From: JAUVIB01 sp964424545
GTDB taxonomy: Bacteria > Calditrichota > Calditrichia > Calditrichales > Calditrichaceae
Reading direction: 5' to 3'
NCBI GenBank assembly: GCA_964424545.1
Contig: CAYRJN010000117.1
Location: 1 to 11,766 of the forward strand
DNA: 11,766 bases
Shown here: piece after piece, positions 1-8,034 of the stretch
Numbering within the stretch: position 1 is the stretch's first letter
How the letters are laid out: each line of letters opens with the position of its first letter
The notes under the pieces: generated by a model
Told to the model about the DNA's origin: nothing
Databases searched by the model: none
What the model saw: only the letters and a program-made list of their open reading frames with translations
Program-made: the position numbers and the translations under genes

Positions 1-3000
1 CTTTTAACCAGTTTCCGCCTACCTCTATGGCATAATTACCGCTTCCCACATCGAGATCGCCGTCAATAATGGAAAGATTGCCGTCAACTTTAACCGCTTG
101 TGCAAGGATTGCTTTACCGCCTGCTTTTTTTACAACAAAATCGCTGAAGGTATAACCGCTGCCTGTCCCGCCGGAGGCAATACTTTGATCATTACTCCCC
201 GTAAATACGACGGCGCCATTATTATTATGCGTAAACGTTCCGGCATTTGCCCAGTTTGATTCCAACCACAATGTATCGGCGGCATTACTGAAAACCAGCG
301 TACCGTTCAGGTTCAGATCGCCGGTAACGACAAGTTGACCGGCATTACTTGTATTCCCAAGAGCAAGCGTTGCGCCGCTGGCGATAGTTAAGTGGAAACA
401 ACTATCCGTTGTCGAAGTAATTACCGGAGAATACGTTGTTCCCGAAGGAATGGTAACTCTATTGCCGGCCGTAGGGACAGAACCGGTCGACCAGTTGCTG
501 CCCGTATCCCAATCAGAGCTGTTGGCGCCGGTCCATGTTACTTCGGAAGAGCTATATGTCCACCCGATACGGCTATAAGTATCGTTTTCATAGCTTGCGC
601 CCTGAAATGTTCCCGAAGCGTCGACAAAGTCAAAATTACCTTGATCAACATTCTTCGTCACATTGTAAGAGGTACCGCCGGGATTAGTCGGGAAGCTGAC
701 GCCGCTAATTGTTCCCAAACCGGCTGATGAAAAATCTTGATTATTATCAACGGTCAGCATAGTGCCGCCCGAAGTTCCGTTTGTAAAAGTACCGTTAATG
801 AAACGGTTGGTTGTATTTATTGTTGCGCCGCTCTGTACATTAATACCGTCGGCGTCCATATATTCAAAGGTGTAATATTGCGCCGCAATATTCCCGCCGC
901 TTAATACGTCAAAACTATAGCTTCCCGCGCCTTGATTGGTTACAACCGCCGGATTACCATCGGCGCCGACAACGTCAATATAAGCACCGTTATTCACAAC
1001 TAAGGCCGCCGTATTGGCCAAACGCAAACGAGATCCGGCGTCAACAACCAACGAATCATCAATTACCAAACTGTCGCCGGCGCCGTTGCCCATATATAAA
1101 TCATTGCCGTTTAAAGCCAGCGTCCCATTCGTTATGTTTAAATCTTCGGATAAAGTTAACGCGTCGCCAAGATTATAAACCGTATTATTCGCGTCAATCG
1201 TAACATCATAAAACGGCCTGTTATTTGTTGTAATCGTTTCATTCGTGCCCGCACCGGAACCGGTAAAAGTTACAAGACCATTTCTTCTATAAAAATTACC
1301 GTCGCTTGCTATTAACCAAGAGCCCCCTACTGAAATCGACCGATTGCTTGTTTCAACATCCAGTATACCCTGATTAATAGTTAAATCATTTAATACGGTC
1401 AGATCATCCTGCAAATCAAGTTGATAACCGGCGCCATAAGTATTTTCTACCAAATTATATATATTACTACCGTTCGTTTTAATACGAACAGGGTTCCAGC
1501 CGGCGTATTCATCAAATTCCAAGGTTGATGTATTGGCCGTAAACGTTCCGTCGTTAATAAAATCCCGACCCACTTTCATCGTATTGGAGCCGCTGACAAC
1601 AAGCGTCGCTCCCGATTCAATATTTAAAGAACGGTTTATATCCACATTGGAATTGATTGTTTTTGTACCGGTTCCCTTAATAACCACATTATCGAAATCA
1701 TCGGAACCGGTTGCCGTTATAGTCTGCGCCGAACTGGAAACAAAAAATATGGTATCGGGTTGGGTGGCGCGAAAACTTCCGTTGCATGTCCAATTGCCCC
1801 AAACAACCATATCGGTATATTGTAAATTACCGGCGTTATTATAACCTAAGCGTAACTCGCCGCTTGTAATGGATACATTTCCGCCGACATGCAAATCTTG
1901 TTCATCGACATTTAAATACGCCCCGGCGCTTTTATTCAAGGTGAAATTATATACGCTGTCCTGCGTTCCTACATAAAAATTGGCATTGGCCGTACCGTCA
2001 AAAACGATTGTTCCCGCTTGAGAATAAAACCTACCGCCGTTATTATTATTAAACGTTCCGCCCACATTCAACTGATAATTGCTCGACGATACGTCAAGAG
2101 CGCCGTCGCTTTGGATTGTAATATTACCATTAACGTCGAGAGCGGCGCCCAATGTTTTTGTGCCGCCGGATATATCGATATTATAAAAATCATCGCTCCC
2201 CGTTCCGGTAATCGTTTGGGAGGTTCCTTGAAAATATACGGTTCCCGTTCCGTGATCAAAGGTCGCCGATGAGGTTTTCGTCCAGTTGCCGATTACGTAA
2301 ATATTGGCATTATAGCTGCCCATTCCGAATGTACCCTGCGAAAGGGTCAGGCTGCCGTCCACCTTCAAAGTTTGTACCAGAGTAGCCTTTCCGCCGCTCT
2401 TATTAACCACCAAGTTATAAAGCGGACGCGTATCGCCGCCGGGCTCAAAGGTTACATCAGAGGACCCAAGCAGGTTAATGGTGGATTGATCCATATCAAT
2501 AATACCGTCATTATTATATACACCGTAAATGTTTAAAGTAAAAGGATTTGATCCGTCGTACAAATCCAGCGTGGCGTCGCCGGTAATGATTAAGTTACCG
2601 TTTACGGTTAAATTATAATTCGATCCGTCCGCCGTCTTCACGCCGTTGTCAAAAATCAAACTACCATAAGATATGCCGGTTTTAACCGTTTGAGCTCCGG
2701 TCATATCATAGCGTACGGTCGAAGAGGCATCTATGCTGTAGGAATTAAAAGAAGGGAAATTATTACCGCCGCGAACATACATAGTTACGTTGGAACCGAG
2801 ACTGAATGACGAACTTCCGCCACCGCTTAAGGTGTAATCTTGTAAGTTTAAATAAGATACGCCGTTCAATACCGTACAAGCGGAATTCACATTGGTATTG
2901 CGAATTAAAACTTTACCGCCGTCTCCCGTAATCGTTAGATTGTTAAATGTAGTCGCATTATCGCCGCGTATTTGCTGATATGATCCGTCAAGCGTAACGG

Positions 3001-4378
3001 TACCGCCGCGCGGCGTAAAACTACCGTTATTGTACCAATATCCGCTTACATTCATACTATAATTCGACGATGTAATGTCAAAGGTCACATTCGAACCGAT
3101 AAAAAAGTAGTTATTAATATCCAAATTGCCGAGCGGGCTCTTTGTCGGATAGGCCGCTCCGGACGTAAGCTCCAAAACCTGTATACGACCATACATAATT
3201 TGATCGCCGTCGGCATCTACGGCCCGAATAAGTTGGTCGCTATTTGATTGATAATATACAATAGAAGAATTCGTTCCATAAGCAAGGTCCACCGTGTTAA
3301 AACCATTCGGAAAATTATCATCGTATCCGCCGGAACCGTTGCTCATGGTTGTACGGATATACAATGCGCAGTTTGCGCCGAGTGTAAAGGTACCGCCGTT
3401 ACCGTTAATAATACCGTAACTCGGCGTAGTAAGATTATAATTCAACAACATAACATAATGACTTTGTATTGTAAAATCGCCGTTTATGCTCAACGTATCA
3501 TATACGCCCACATAACTATTAATAACCACATTATTAAAGTTAAATGTTCCCGGAGCGCTGCCGCTATGATTGCTGTAAATACTCTGCCATTCCGTTGCCG
3601 TAAAATAAAAGGTCCCCGTACCAAGCTGCAATGTTCCGTCGTTTTCAAAATCATCGCTGATAGTTACATCATAACTCGAAGGATTGAAAGTAACGCCGTT
3701 TGCAATCCTTAAATCACCGTTAACAACCAAATTGCCTTGAGCCGTAATCGTTGTGGCATTTTGAAAATCCAAATTATAAAACGTCGAAGCGCTGATTGTA
3801 TGCGTTCCCGTACCGTTTAAATAAACACGCGACCCGTTATTGGCCGTAAAATCACCCTCATTAAGCCAATCGCCGCTTACATACATGGTGCCGGAAAGAT
3901 TTAAACTGCCGCCGCTTTGAATATGAACGCTGTCGGCCACATTCAAGGTGCGTGAGCCGATAGTCAAACTCGCCCCGTTTTCAATAATAAGCTTATAGCA
4001 GTAAGCGGTTGTGTCCAAAAGTTGAACGGCGTTGCCGTTTACCAGTGTCACCGTATCGTTCACCGTCGGCACAACATCCCCCGACCAGTTCGCCGCATCC
4101 TTCCAACTGTAGCCGTCGCCGCCGCCGTCCCAGCTTACGGCAGACTTTAAACCTTTTACAGCATTATTTAAGGGCGGTATAACAACGTCGTTACCGCTGC
4201 TTGGCGGTGTAATATCAAGCGCCGCCTTGCTTTGCTGCAAATCTTTTTCCAAGAGGGACAAAGCCGCCGCTCCATTCAGGCTATCCGTAACGGCAGGATC
4301 TTCCTGCGCGTATACCAACCCCATAAGCATAAAGCTTACGATACCAATTGATAATAGTAACAATTTAAGATTTTTCAT
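1..4378 (-). CDS. Giant secreted beta-strand-repeat surface protein (3' end off the window)
   Basis: The minus frame is open from ATG at 4378 to the left edge: 1459 codons and no stop, so the C-terminus is unseen. Residues 1-24 form a signal peptide (Lys-rich start, hydrophobic core, VYA then QE at the likely cut). A W...NWS...VVP module follows at about 81-112 (W83). Next come a dozen or so units of roughly 80 residues, rich in Asn, Gly, Thr and Ser, with a loose pattern of 'GNW.N.G.F', 'GTV.F.G', 'Q.I.G', 'F.N..I' and 'L.V.G.L.I'. At about 1105-1275 lies a different segment with motifs such as YYTFEYMDADG and GTFTNGTSGG. A second W...NWS...VP module (W1282) starts a new set of repeats. Such proteins are predicted beta-solenoids exported to the cell surface. 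Adhesion or a matrix role is inference. The secretion route (type IX sorting domain, autotransporter barrel or other) depends on the missing end. Confidence 0.88.
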   Translation of the reverse strand, partial: MKNLKLLLLSIGIVSFMLMGLVYAQEDPAVTDSLNGAAALSLLEKDLQQSKAALDITPPSSGNDVVIPPLNNAVKGLKSAVSWDGGGDGYSWKDAANWSGDVVPTVNDTVTLVNGNAVQLLDTTAYCYKLIIENGASLTIGSRTLNVADSVHIQSGGSLNLSGTMYVSGDWLNEGDFTANNGSRVYLNGTGTHTISASTFYNLDFQNATTITAQGNLVVNGDLRIANGVTFNPSSYDVTISDDFENDGTLQLGTGTFYFTATEWQSIYSNHSGSAPGTFNFNNVVINSYVGVYDTLSINGDFTIQSHYVMLLNYNLTTPSYGIINGNGGTFTLGANCALYIRTTMSNGSGGYDDNFPNGFNTVDLAYGTNSSIVYYQSNSDQLIRAVDADGDQIMYGRIQVLELTSGAAYPTKSPLGNLDINNYFFIGSNVTFDITSSNYSMNVSGYWYNNGSFTPRGGTVTLDGSYQQIRGDNATTFNNLTITGDGGKVLIRNTNVNSACTVLNGVSYLNLQDYTLSGGGSSSFSLGSNVTMYVRGGNNFPSFNSYSIDASSTVRYDMTGAQTVKTGISYGSLIFDNGVKTADGSNYNLTVNGNLIITGDATLDLYDGSNPFTLNIYGVYNNDGIIDMDQSTINLLGSSDVTFEPGGDTRPLYNLVVNKSGGKATLVQTLKVDGSLTLSQGTFGMGSYNANIYVIGNWTKTSSATFDHGTGTVYFQGTSQTITGTGSDDFYNIDISGGTKTLGAALDVNGNITIQSDGALDVSSSNYQLNVGGTFNNNNGGRFYSQAGTIVFDGTANANFYVGTQDSVYNFTLNKSAGAYLNVDEQDLHVGGNVSITSGELRLGYNNAGNLQYTDMVVWGNWTCNGSFRATQPDTIFFVSSSAQTITATGSDDFDNVVIKGTGTKTINSNVDINRSLNIESGATLVVSGSNTMKVGRDFINDGTFTANTSTLEFDEYAGWNPVRIKTNGSNIYNLVENTYGAGYQLDLQDDLTVLNDLTINQGILDVETSNRSISVGGSWLIASDGNFYRRNGLVTFTGSGAGTNETITTNNRPFYDVTIDANNTVYNLGDALTLSEDLNITNGTLALNGNDLYMGNGAGDSLVIDDSLVVDAGSRLRLANTAALVVNNGAYIDVVGADGNPAVVTNQGAGSYSFDVLSGGNIAAQYYTFEYMDADGINVQSGATINTTNRFINGTFTNGTSGGTMLTVDNNQDFSSAGLGTISGVSFPTNPGGTSYNVTKNVDQGNFDFVDASGTFQGASYENDTYSRIGWTYSSSEVTWTGANSSDWDTGSNWSTGSVPTAGNRVTIPSGTTYSPVITSTTDSCFHLTIASGATLALGNTSNAGQLVVTGDLNLNGTLVFSNAADTLWLESNWANAGTFTHNNNGAVVFTGSNDQSIASGGTGSGYTFSDFVVKKAGGKAILAQAVKVDGNLSIIDGDLDVGSGNYAIEVGGNWLK

Positions 4379-4629
4379 TTGTATCTCCTTAATATTGTTT
4401 TTTTATATTCATTTTTTATTTCCAATAGATATATCACTATTCACTTATTTCCCGTATATAGAACCTAAGAAATTTGTATATATAGTCACTCCAACCGGTA
4501 ATTTAATTAAGTCGCCAACAATTTTAGTGGCTAATGTCACATTGTTTAAAAAAAAATAGAATTTTTAAATTTATTTAATTTGCCTTTAATTTAATGATTT
4601 TTTTGTAAAAACACAATATTTACATTTAG
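4379..4629. other. AT-rich spacer between the DUF255 gene and the surface-protein gene
   Basis: This 251-bp stretch is very AT-rich, with long A and T runs. It must hold the leader, and possibly the promoter, of the surface-protein gene, since both flanking genes read leftward. On the minus strand there are TATATA boxes near 4457-4462 and 4478-4483, but neither has a convincing -35 hexamer at 17 bp, so I call no promoter. I see no hairpin followed by a T-run that would end the upstream gene, so read-through from it is possible. Confidence 0.4.
4385..4390 (-). promoter_or_regulatory. Strong Shine-Dalgarno site of the giant surface protein
   Basis: On the minus strand AAGGAG lies six bases before ATG 4378 (AAGGAGATACAAATG). 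It fixes the start of the surface protein in front of a clear signal peptide. It also shows that this organism uses classical ribosome sites on at least some genes. Confidence 0.85.
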
Positions 4630-6756
4630 TTACATTAATTTTTCCTTTAATTCCGATAATTTTGTTATTGGCGCGCTGCAGGAAAAATTGTTACAAATGT
4701 ATACCGTAACCCTTCCTTTTACCATTTTTCTCGGAATAGAAGATTTTAAATGAATTCTTTCTTCGATTAAATGCACCACTTTTCCCGGTATATAATGATC
4801 ATTTATTAAACGCAAAAAAGGACGTGTATTTTGCACGATATCATATACGACAACCAATTCGTTTACTCCTTTTTGATATACATACAACGCTTGCCAGAAG
4901 GAGCTGAAACTATAAGGACTCTTAAGCATACTATCCGCATTCTTTCTGAAAATTCCTTCAATTATGTTTTGCGAATTGTCTTCAAATCGGAGCGTCGAAA
5001 GCCGTAGTAAATTCATTAACATTACACCCGTTGCCGAAGGAAGAGAATTATCGTTTGCCGTTTTTAAACGAGTTAACAAGGGTATCTGCTTCCTTGAAGT
5101 ATAATAAAAAACGCCCTGTTCTTCGGAGAAAAAATTATCCGTCATTTTTCCGGACAGACTTAGCGCTAACTTCAAGTATGATTCATCAAACAGCGCCTCA
5201 TAACAATCCAATAATGCCTTAATTTGAAAAGCGTAATCGTCGGCGAAAGCCAAATACTTTGTTTTACCCGATGTAAAAGTATGCTGAAGTTCTCCATTTT
5301 TGATTAGGCGTCGTCGAACAAAATAAATGTTTTCGATAATAATCAACTTATACTCTTCTTTACCGGTAAGTTGATACGCTTTTGCAAAGGCAGACAATAT
5401 TAGAGCATTCCAAGCTGTAATAATCTTATCGTCACGGGCAGGTTTAGCGCGTTTATCCCTTTCTCGGAACAATTTATTTTTTCCGTTGTTAAGGATGCGT
5501 TTTATTTCATTTTCCGGAAGTTTATATTTTTCCGCTAATTTTTTTACCGTAGAAACTACATGCAAAACATTTCGCCCTTCAAAATTACCATGGAACGTTA
5601 TATCATAATAATCACAAAAAATATCAGACTCTTCACCGCTTAAAATTTTAATAATCTCATCTTTTGTCCAAATATAATATTCCCCTTCTTTCCCTTCGCT
5701 GTCGGCGTCTAATCTGCTGTAAAAGCCGCCTTCGGGCGACCGCAATTCGCGCTTAACAAAACTCAAGATATCAAGAGCGATATTCAAATAAAACGAATCT
5801 TTTGTAATCGTAAAGGTATCAAAATATAATTCGGAAAGCAGAGCATTATCATAAAGCATCTTTTCAAAATGCGGCACAAGCCATTGCTCATCCGTTGAAT
5901 AGCGGGAAAAACCGCCTCCGAGTTGATCATAAATCCCCCCGTTTGCCATATTCTTCAATGTATGTTCAACCATTTCCAAATATATTTTATCGCGACTATT
6001 ATTATACTCAAACAAAAAAAGATATAAAACTTGAACAGCGGGGAACTTCGGCGCATGACCTATACCGCCATATTTATGCTCATAAAACATCGAAAGCTTT
6101 TGCACGGCAGCGGTGAAATCACTTAACGCCGGAACATGATGTGAATCGGGAGATCCTTCAATCTGCCCGTATGCCTCAAGTACCTGCCTAATGCTGCGCT
6201 GCAATTTATCTTTATCCTTTTTGTAATAATTCAGCGCAAAGGGTAAAACTTTTTTCAATCCCGGTTTCCCATATCGGTCTTCAGGCGGGAAATAGGCGCC
6301 GCCGAAATAGGGTTCCTGTCGCGGCGTTAGAAATACTGTCATTGGCCAGCCTCCCGAACCGCTTATCATCTCAATAAACTGCATGTATAAGCGGTCAATA
6401 TCGGGCCGTTCTTCTTTATCCACTTTAATACAAATGAAATGTTTATTCAAATAAGCGGCTATCTCTTCATTCTCAAATGATTCACGTTCCATCACATGAC
6501 ACCAGTGGCACGAAGCATAGCCGACGCTCAAAAATATAGGTTTATTATCTTGTATTGCCAGATTAAATGCATCATCGCTCCATGGATACCAATCAACAGG
6601 ATTGTGAGCGTGTTGTAATAAATAAGGACTTGTTTCTTTTATCAAATGATTTGTATATCTATATTTCATCGACGCTACCTTTAACATATTTTGTTCATTA
6701 TAACAACATGATAATCCAAATATAACCATCAAAATTATCATTAATACTTTTTTCAT
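4630..6756 (-). CDS. DUF255/YyaL-type thioredoxin-domain protein, probable lipoprotein
   Basis: The 708-residue protein covers the whole spermatogenesis-associated protein 20 (SSP411)/YyaL family. The N-terminal thioredoxin-like domain has the CHWCH active-site motif at 83-87, VDKEERPDID at 112-121, GGWP at 135-138 and FGGAYFPPED at 151-160. The long alpha/alpha-barrel part shows GGIYDQLGGGFSRY at 273-286, PHFEKMLYDNA at 295-305, LDADSEGKEGEYY at 349-361, DDKIITAWNAL at 442-452, and TANDNSLPSATG at 566-577. The family's C-terminal ICNNFSCSAP is at 687-696. The biochemical function of the family is not established; a redox role or sugar-related role has been suggested from its folds. Oddly, about 30 residues precede the usual family start (near NHLIKETSPYLLQ). 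They form a lipoprotein signal, with a hydrophobic run ending in GLSCC and Cys17 or Cys18 as the lipid site. This suggests an envelope location. The ribosome site is weak (AGGGTAGG near -10). Confidence 0.93.
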   Translation of the reverse strand: MKKVLMIILMVIFGLSCCYNEQNMLKVASMKYRYTNHLIKETSPYLLQHAHNPVDWYPWSDDAFNLAIQDNKPIFLSVGYASCHWCHVMERESFENEEIAAYLNKHFICIKVDKEERPDIDRLYMQFIEMISGSGGWPMTVFLTPRQEPYFGGAYFPPEDRYGKPGLKKVLPFALNYYKKDKDKLQRSIRQVLEAYGQIEGSPDSHHVPALSDFTAAVQKLSMFYEHKYGGIGHAPKFPAVQVLYLFLFEYNNSRDKIYLEMVEHTLKNMANGGIYDQLGGGFSRYSTDEQWLVPHFEKMLYDNALLSELYFDTFTITKDSFYLNIALDILSFVKRELRSPEGGFYSRLDADSEGKEGEYYIWTKDEIIKILSGEESDIFCDYYDITFHGNFEGRNVLHVVSTVKKLAEKYKLPENEIKRILNNGKNKLFRERDKRAKPARDDKIITAWNALILSAFAKAYQLTGKEEYKLIIIENIYFVRRRLIKNGELQHTFTSGKTKYLAFADDYAFQIKALLDCYEALFDESYLKLALSLSGKMTDNFFSEEQGVFYYTSRKQIPLLTRLKTANDNSLPSATGVMLMNLLRLSTLRFEDNSQNIIEGIFRKNADSMLKSPYSFSSFWQALYVYQKGVNELVVVYDIVQNTRPFLRLINDHYIPGKVVHLIEERIHLKSSIPRKMVKGRVTVYICNNFSCSAPITKLSELKEKLM

Positions 6757-6827
6757 CGGCCTACCCTGCTTGATTAGATCAAATACGCAATTATTTGAAT
6801 TAAAATTCCCAATCGGACGGAAAGTTT

Positions 6828-6856
6828 TTGATTAATATTCTCTGAAAGCGTAGATT
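6828..6856 (+). promoter_or_regulatory. Candidate sigma-70-type promoter of the glycosyltransferase pair
   Basis: TTGATT (6828-6833) and TAGATT (6851-6856) are separated by exactly 17 bp, each matching four of six consensus bases. Transcription would start near 6863, giving a leader of about 30 bases before ATG 6895. The site lies in the divergent spacer between the DUF255 gene and the glycosyltransferases. I rest the call on spacing and position, as the region is AT-rich and chance matches are common. Confidence 0.4.
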
Positions 6857-6894
6857 ATGTGAATTAATTTTAAATAAAATCATCGGATTTTTAT

Positions 6895-8034
6895 ATGTTT
6901 GAATTATTTATCATTATTCTTTTCACTTTTCTTACTTTATATGTTCTGATAATCGGATATTTAAGCAGAGGGCTTAACCATCTAAACGAACACTACATTT
7001 CGGAAAAGAAAACAAACGTTTCGGTTATTGTTTGCGCTCATAATGAAGAAGATAACATTAGCGGATGTTTAGAGGCTTTGCTGGCGCAAGACTATCCTAA
7101 AAAGAATTTGGAATTTATCATTGTTGACGACCGCTCTACCGACAAAACGGGAGAATTGATCGACATATATCGCAAAAAAGATAAACGGATAAAAAAAATA
7201 ACCATTACCGACATTCTCGCCTACTTCGCCCCGAAAAAGCGCGCTATCGACACCGCAATCAAGCAAGCAAAGGGTGAGATTATTCTTCTTACCGATGCCG
7301 ACGGGCGGCCATCTCCCAATTGGGTCAACGAAATGAACGCTCATTTTACGGACAGCACGGATATGATCATCGGCTACGCTCCTTATAATATTGAACCGAC
7401 CTATTCTATCCCCAAAAAACTGCTCGCGCTGGAATATCTGTCGCATGCCGCCGTCGCCGCCGCTTCTACCGGAATCGGAATACCGCTGACTTGCGTAGGC
7501 ACTAATATGGGATATCGAAAAAAACTGTATGAAGACGTGAATGGTTTCGGAGAATATAAACATATTTTATCGGGCGACGACGATTTGTTTTTAACGAGAG
7601 TGCGCGAATTTAACCGCTATTCCATCAATTATGTAACATCTATAAATTCTCAAGTAAAAAACGATCCGCCTGCGACAATAGATAAATTCATCCAGCAACG
7701 CATCCGTTATGCCAGCAAAGGATTGCTCTATCCTAAAAATGTATCGCTGGGCTTACTCCTATATTTCACTTTTAATGTATTGCTTTTATTCGGGCTTTTA
7801 TTCGGGCTTTTTTCAGGCGATTTGTTTCGCTATGCGCTGACGGCTCTGCTAATAAAAGGCATAAGCGATTTTCTTTTTATGAACAAAGCGGCCCGAACAT
7901 TACACGATTTACGTAGTATGGACGTTTTTTTAATAGGCGAAATTTTACACATTCCCTATGTCGTCTTATTCGGAATCATGGGACAAATTAAACGTTTTAA
8001 TTGGGGCGGAACAAAATCCGAAGCAATGCGATGA
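6895..8034 (+). CDS. Family-2 membrane glycosyltransferase, first of a pair
   Basis: This 379-residue integral membrane enzyme has a GT-A fold of glycosyltransferase family 2. One N-terminal membrane helix spans about 3-23. The cytosolic catalytic domain starts at VSVIVCAHNEE (42-52) and carries the nucleotide-binding VDDRSTD (77-83) and the metal-binding DAD (134-136). SGDDD (226-230) stands where the catalytic-base acidic motif is expected. QQRIRY at 267-272 is a degenerate form of the processive-enzyme QxxRW motif, with Tyr in place of Trp. Three or so membrane segments follow at about 284-308, 311-329 and 343-364. It probably transfers sugars from nucleotide donors to an envelope polysaccharide or glycolipid; donor and acceptor cannot be read from sequence. 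The start ATG has only a weak ribosome site, but it places the first helix correctly. Its stop overlaps the next gene's start. Confidence 0.9.
   Translation: MFELFIIILFTFLTLYVLIIGYLSRGLNHLNEHYISEKKTNVSVIVCAHNEEDNISGCLEALLAQDYPKKNLEFIIVDDRSTDKTGELIDIYRKKDKRIKKITITDILAYFAPKKRAIDTAIKQAKGEIILLTDADGRPSPNWVNEMNAHFTDSTDMIIGYAPYNIEPTYSIPKKLLALEYLSHAAVAAASTGIGIPLTCVGTNMGYRKKLYEDVNGFGEYKHILSGDDDLFLTRVREFNRYSINYVTSINSQVKNDPPATIDKFIQQRIRYASKGLLYPKNVSLGLLLYFTFNVLLLFGLLFGLFSGDLFRYALTALLIKGISDFLFMNKAARTLHDLRSMDVFLIGEILHIPYVVLFGIMGQIKRFNWGGTKSEAMR
7782..7817 (+). repeat. Three 12-bp tandem copies inside the first glycosyltransferase
   Basis: GCTTTTATTCGG occurs twice head to tail (7782-7793, 7794-7805), followed by a diverged third copy (GCTTTTTTCAGG, 7806-7817). 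The array is in frame and encodes repeated LLFG units at about residues 296-307, within a predicted membrane helix. A gain or loss of one copy would change the helix by four residues without breaking the frame. Confidence 0.85.

Noticed and set aside
392..3712. Several plus-strand open frames (392-727, 1533-1844, 2018-2272, 3248-3712) and one in another minus frame (2068-2259)
   Set aside because: All lie inside the giant repeat gene, have low-complexity or odd composition and lack ribosome sites; they are shadows of the long minus-strand frame.
1..4378. CRISPR-like or other DNA-level array in the repetitive region
   Set aside because: Repetition is at protein level with a period of about 80 residues and heavy drift; there are no identical short repeats with unique spacers.
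4227..4559. Plus-strand open frame across the start of the surface-protein gene
   Set aside because: It is antisense to the signal peptide and the AT-rich leader; no family resemblance.
4604..4624. Hairpin TGTAAA/TTTACA just after the DUF255 gene as a terminator
   Set aside because: The stem is only 6 bp and AT-rich, and on the minus strand it is followed by A residues rather than the needed U-run.
8001..8030. Upstream TTG start for the second glycosyltransferase
   Set aside because: It lies within the first gene and adds ten residues before the first helix; ATG 8031 in the ATGA overlap is far more likely.
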